Shown here in pieces: positions 60,788-64,000 of a stretch of DNA of 64,000 bases. Below the pieces are notes generated by a model. That model made no database searches and was not told the origin of the DNA. It was given only the letters and a program-made list of their open reading frames with translations. The stretch is from Viscum album (taxonomy: Eukaryota > Streptophyta > Magnoliopsida > Santalales > Viscaceae): positions 426,299,101-426,363,100 of the forward strand of contig OY728130.1 in assembly GCA_963277665.1 (NCBI GenBank). Reading direction: 5' to 3'. How positions within the stretch are numbered: position 1 is the first letter of the stretch; the number at the start of each line of letters is the position of its first letter. The translations under genes and the position numbers were made by a program.

Positions 60788-61085
60788 TTCTCCCCTCCTT
60801 CAATAAATTGCGTCCTCGCAATTTGAAAATTTTCTTGGAAAATAAAAGGTCGAAAATAGAAAATACCTTTGTGAAAAACCCACATCGGAAATAAGGTTAA
60901 TAGAATTTAGTCTTAATAAGAGGGAAAGGGAAATGAAAAAGTCACCACCCAATTATGATCTCAATTAGGAGAACATTGGTGGCAATTAAAGACATATAAT
61001 TAGAGGAAAAACGTAAATATTTGTAGGGAGTGATTGAGGTCATCAATCACAATCAACTGTCAAATTGAGGGCCTCTGATACCAAC
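60788..61085 (-). other. Family-D internal region 2 (298 bp)
   Basis: Same length as internal region 1, with two substitutions. Polypurine tract 60801-60788, primer site 61083-61072. No coding capacity. Confidence 0.92.
61072..61083 (-). other. Primer binding site 2 of family D
   Basis: Exact TGGTATCAGAGG on the minus strand, two bases from the end of LTR C. Confidence 0.95.
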
Positions 61086-64000
61086 TGTAACGCCCCGACC
61101 CCAGCTACCCAGAGTCGGTGCGTTACTTCGTAACATTGGATTGATCACAAAAGATCAAGTCTCGAAAGACCGATTAGTTTAGTAGCTTTGTAAACACTAG
61201 ATAAATTCGTAAATGTTACATTAAATCATAAAGTGAAAAACTAATAACAAAGTATTCATAGTCCACACTCATATCCTCTTCTGACTATCCCTGCAGGTCA
61301 TTCATAAAATACTTCTTCACATCCTGGAAAATATTAAAACATTGAAAGGGGTGAGCTCAGATGCTCAGTAAGGATAACAATATTGCGGAAGCTTTCATAA
61401 ATAAACATAGAAATTTAAGGCAATGTATAACTAAAACAAAATCCTTTTAAACATGAACTTCAACATAATATGGCAAAAGTAAAATGAGATAATGCCATTC
61501 ACTTCTTCACATGGATATTCTACTGGTCGAATAATCACATGCGATATCAATAACCACATTCATAATGAGGGAATGTATAATGCCAGACATTCTGAAACAT
61601 TTTGTCAAGGCCTCGTCCAAGACGTCTAAAATGATTAAGGCCTCGGCCAAAACCATAAATCAAATTGGGAAAGGGCCTCAGCCAATTCCACGTCTAGTTG
61701 TCTCATGAGACCTACCGATGGATTTGTTTTTAGAAGTTACTTACATTTAAAATTGCTCAAATATACTCCAGTGATTTTATGAAAATATTATGCAAGCTTC
61801 TGAAAAAAAATAACTAATTCTGAGACTGCTCGACTAATTACAGGTCATGATGGGTCCACGCCCAATCCCTTCCTGTCTACCACACTCGAGAGTCGGGTTT
61901 TCTGAAAACATTTTTAATCTTGCGTTAAATACGTATACATTTGCACTGGATTTTCATATATTGGAGAGAAATATCTATTTTTTGAAATCATTCAAAAATC
62001 ACATATTTATAAAATAAAATCTTTTGAATAAACGTAAAAGTCAATGGGGTTTATACACCGTATAAAAGAAAGTTGTGTATAAAACGAAATATGCCTCAAT
62101 GAAAGGAGATTGGGACAAAGTCCATACAAAGATCATTTTAAAAAAAATATATATCTATTATGTGTATTCACTATAAGTACACATAAAGAAAGTACAAATA
62201 CAAGATAGTACATAATAATATCATGACATAATTTGAAAGTAGGAGATTAACCCAAAGAATGGAAATTGGGTTAAGAAATTCCCTTACCTCGTGTCTGACT
62301 TGACTCAACCATTCTTTAACCTCCTGAATAATAAACTAGAGTTAATATATACCTTATTAAGAACCATTTTCAATTTCATTATCCTTTTTATATCACTTAT
62401 TACAATGATATGAACATTATGTAATTATTTAAGTTAATAACGGTCGTTTTGTCGATCTTTGGTACTTGAGTCAACAATAAAATTCTTATAATTACAAGTT
62501 GTTTATGTGGTAGAATATCCATTATCTCCAGAATTATATTCATGATTTAGATGTCATATATATCTCATATATCCAGTATATACATTCATTTGTTATATTA
62601 TGTAACATTTAGAGGTAAGAAATGAAATGCACCGTTCATGGAGACGGTAAGCCGTACGTACACATGAACGCTACTTTCATTTCAATTTCATATTTAATGG
62701 AAAGAAATCATAATGATATAAATGTATAATATAATTCCAGTAAAATATAGTGTATAATAACATTTACTCCATCCCTTATACATCCCACATATGGCATTAA
62801 CGATTCAAATCACTTTGAGGGGGCGGTAGTCCGCACTTCCTAAAATGAAATTATCGCGTTTTACCCATAATGGAAATCATAAAGTATGCCATAAATGATA
62901 AATAGAGAAGCATAAGTAAAATATAAACATATTATATATCATATATAAAAGTAGTTACATCTTAATGGCCACCTTTGGAGGTGTTATATGAGTGTTGAAC
63001 AATCATCGTTTCGTGAGGCAGAAATTCGCCATCCACAGAAATCGTATGTTCTTTAACCATTAGATGTAGGTGTGTGTAAGTGTAGCTCGAATACTTCTGA
63101 TAACAACATGCTAGTATATTGAGGATACTGGTGTTGTTACAAAATAAATGAATAAAAAGATTTTAGGGGGTTGTAGAAGATAAATAAAACAAAACAACAT
63201 TTGAGAAGACATTACCTCAAAATCGGGTAACTCTTTTTGATTTGAGCCAAAGGCTTCCTTGGGAAGAGTTATGCCCAAAGTGAGGATTCTAGGAGTAATA
63301 TAGGAAAGTTGGGAGAGTATTTGGGAAGAGGTTGTCCGAGCCAAATGGCTTGAAAGTGTAAATGAGGTGGGAGAGGTGGGGGCCTTTTATAAGTGGAGAG
63401 GAGGGGCTCTTTTGGAAAGATTGAAATGTTACATTATTATACAATGCTTTTCGGATTCTAAAGGTCCCACACTTATATAATTCGTGGCTAAGGTGATAAG
63501 AGTTCTAAATATCTTCATCCAATAGGCTTTGGACAAGTTTAAGCCTTGGATTTTGCATTATCTTCTCATTTTATTTAAATCGTCAAATAATGAGGTCATC
63601 GCTGAATCATAATGATGTCATATATAATTTAATTTATTTAATGTCTAAAAATTATAAAAAAACTACTATGATGTAGGAAATCTTTTTAGATTTCTAATGA
63701 ATATTTATATTCAAAATTTGGACTTGTGTAACCCCACTTAAAAACTGTTTTAGTAAAACAACTCATGTTTGTGTCAATTTAATTTTAACATTAAACAAAT
63801 ATATATTAATGTCATTTTCCAACCAAAGTGGCTCAATGGGGTCCCCAAGTTGACCCATGGGTTATCGTGGTCGGCCATGAATCATCCAATAGGAGTAGGA
63901 CAAGTGTCAAGCTCATATCATATTATTAAAACATTATTTGTACCTTAAACTACACTAATTACCTCTAATCACGATTAAGAACTTAAAAGTTACTATTCAC
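61086..64000 (-). repeat. Family-D LTR C, cut by the window edge (2915 of about 3661 bp)
   Basis: It starts at the same TGTAACGCCCCGACCCC boundary (plus view) as A and B. Nearly identical to B as far as about 62371, then carries many private substitutions (for example GATGTCATAT at 62551 and GGGGGCGGTAGTCC near 62818). TATA box 63392-63383 and hairpin near 62621-62681 are intact. The missing end should lie near 64747 if the length matches A and B. Confidence 0.93.
63383..63392 (-). promoter_or_regulatory. TATA box of LTR C
   Basis: TTATAAAAGG on the minus strand, conserved with LTR A and B. Confidence 0.78.

Larger units (their letters stand above)
53168..64000 (-). mobile_element. Family D: tandem LTR-int-LTR-int-LTR array of a non-autonomous element
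   Basis: Three LTR copies (53168-56828, 57127-60787, 61086 to beyond the window) are separated by two 298-bp interiors. The repeat period is exactly 3959 bp in both steps. On the minus strand each interior starts two bases after the LTR end with the initiator-Met primer site and finishes with a polypurine tract next to the next LTR start, so the array has correct retrotransposon grammar but no protein-coding capacity. LTR ends are TGTAAC...GTTACA. Copies are nearly identical, so this is by far the youngest element in the window. The right end and its target duplication lie beyond 64000. Confidence 0.93.

Noticed and set aside
53168..64000. Satellite DNA or host segmental duplication as the explanation of the 3959-bp repeat
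   Set aside because: Primer sites, polypurine tracts and TGTAAC...GTTACA ends at every junction show retrotransposon structure, and there are only about three units.
1..64000. tRNA, rRNA, CRISPR, bacterial operon or organelle genes
   Set aside because: I saw none. Base composition, chromovirus content and initiator-Met primer sites fit plant nuclear repeat DNA.

Overview
This 64 kb window looks like intergenic DNA from a large plant (probably angiosperm) nuclear genome. It is very AT-rich and I recognise no host gene, rRNA or tRNA. Everything identifiable is LTR retrotransposon, almost all of it Ty3/gypsy of the chromovirus type: gag - CCHC knuckle - protease - RT - RNase H - integrase - chromodomain, an initiator-Met-tRNA primer site (TGGTATCAGAGG) and LTRs of 2.6-3.7 kb. 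All coding regions are broken by stops and frameshifts, so the elements are dead copies. The lineage call (chromovirus, probably Tekay/Del-like) is inference from domain order, chromodomain and long LTRs.

Layout. 1-4612: 5' part of a minus-strand chromovirus (element 1) with a complete 2.65 kb LTR, primer site, gag and start of protease. 4613-13975: mostly unassigned; it contains a probable minus-strand LTR beginning at 9652 and two striking palindromes (12246-12280, 12416-12441). 13981-32020: a composite of three family-A LTRs (13981-16646, 21691-24315, 29323-32020) flanked by a 5-bp direct repeat ACCAC. A full but decayed gag-pol lies between LTR1 and LTR2, and only the pol 3' end lies before LTR3; pieces of two other LTR families sit between. 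33492 to about 53167: an older, more decayed plus-strand chromovirus (element E). Its integrase is split by a GC-richer segment of about 5.1 kb (about 44985-50080) built from minisatellites of roughly 115, 27, 54, 107 and 20 bp. 53168-64000: the most unusual object, a tandem LTR - 298 bp - LTR - 298 bp - LTR array on the minus strand (family D). Its LTRs are 3661 bp and the internal regions carry only a primer site and a polypurine tract.

Family D appears to be a non-autonomous element that is about 92% LTR. It keeps only the cis signals needed for mobilisation by a chromovirus: TATA box, primer site, polypurine tract and TG...CA ends. Its middle LTR resembles the right LTR in its left third and the left LTR in the rest, as expected if one unequal crossover between the LTRs of a single insertion made the array. 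A 61-nt imperfect hairpin in its LTR recurs, in diverged form and at the same length, at three other places in the window, in at least one other LTR family.
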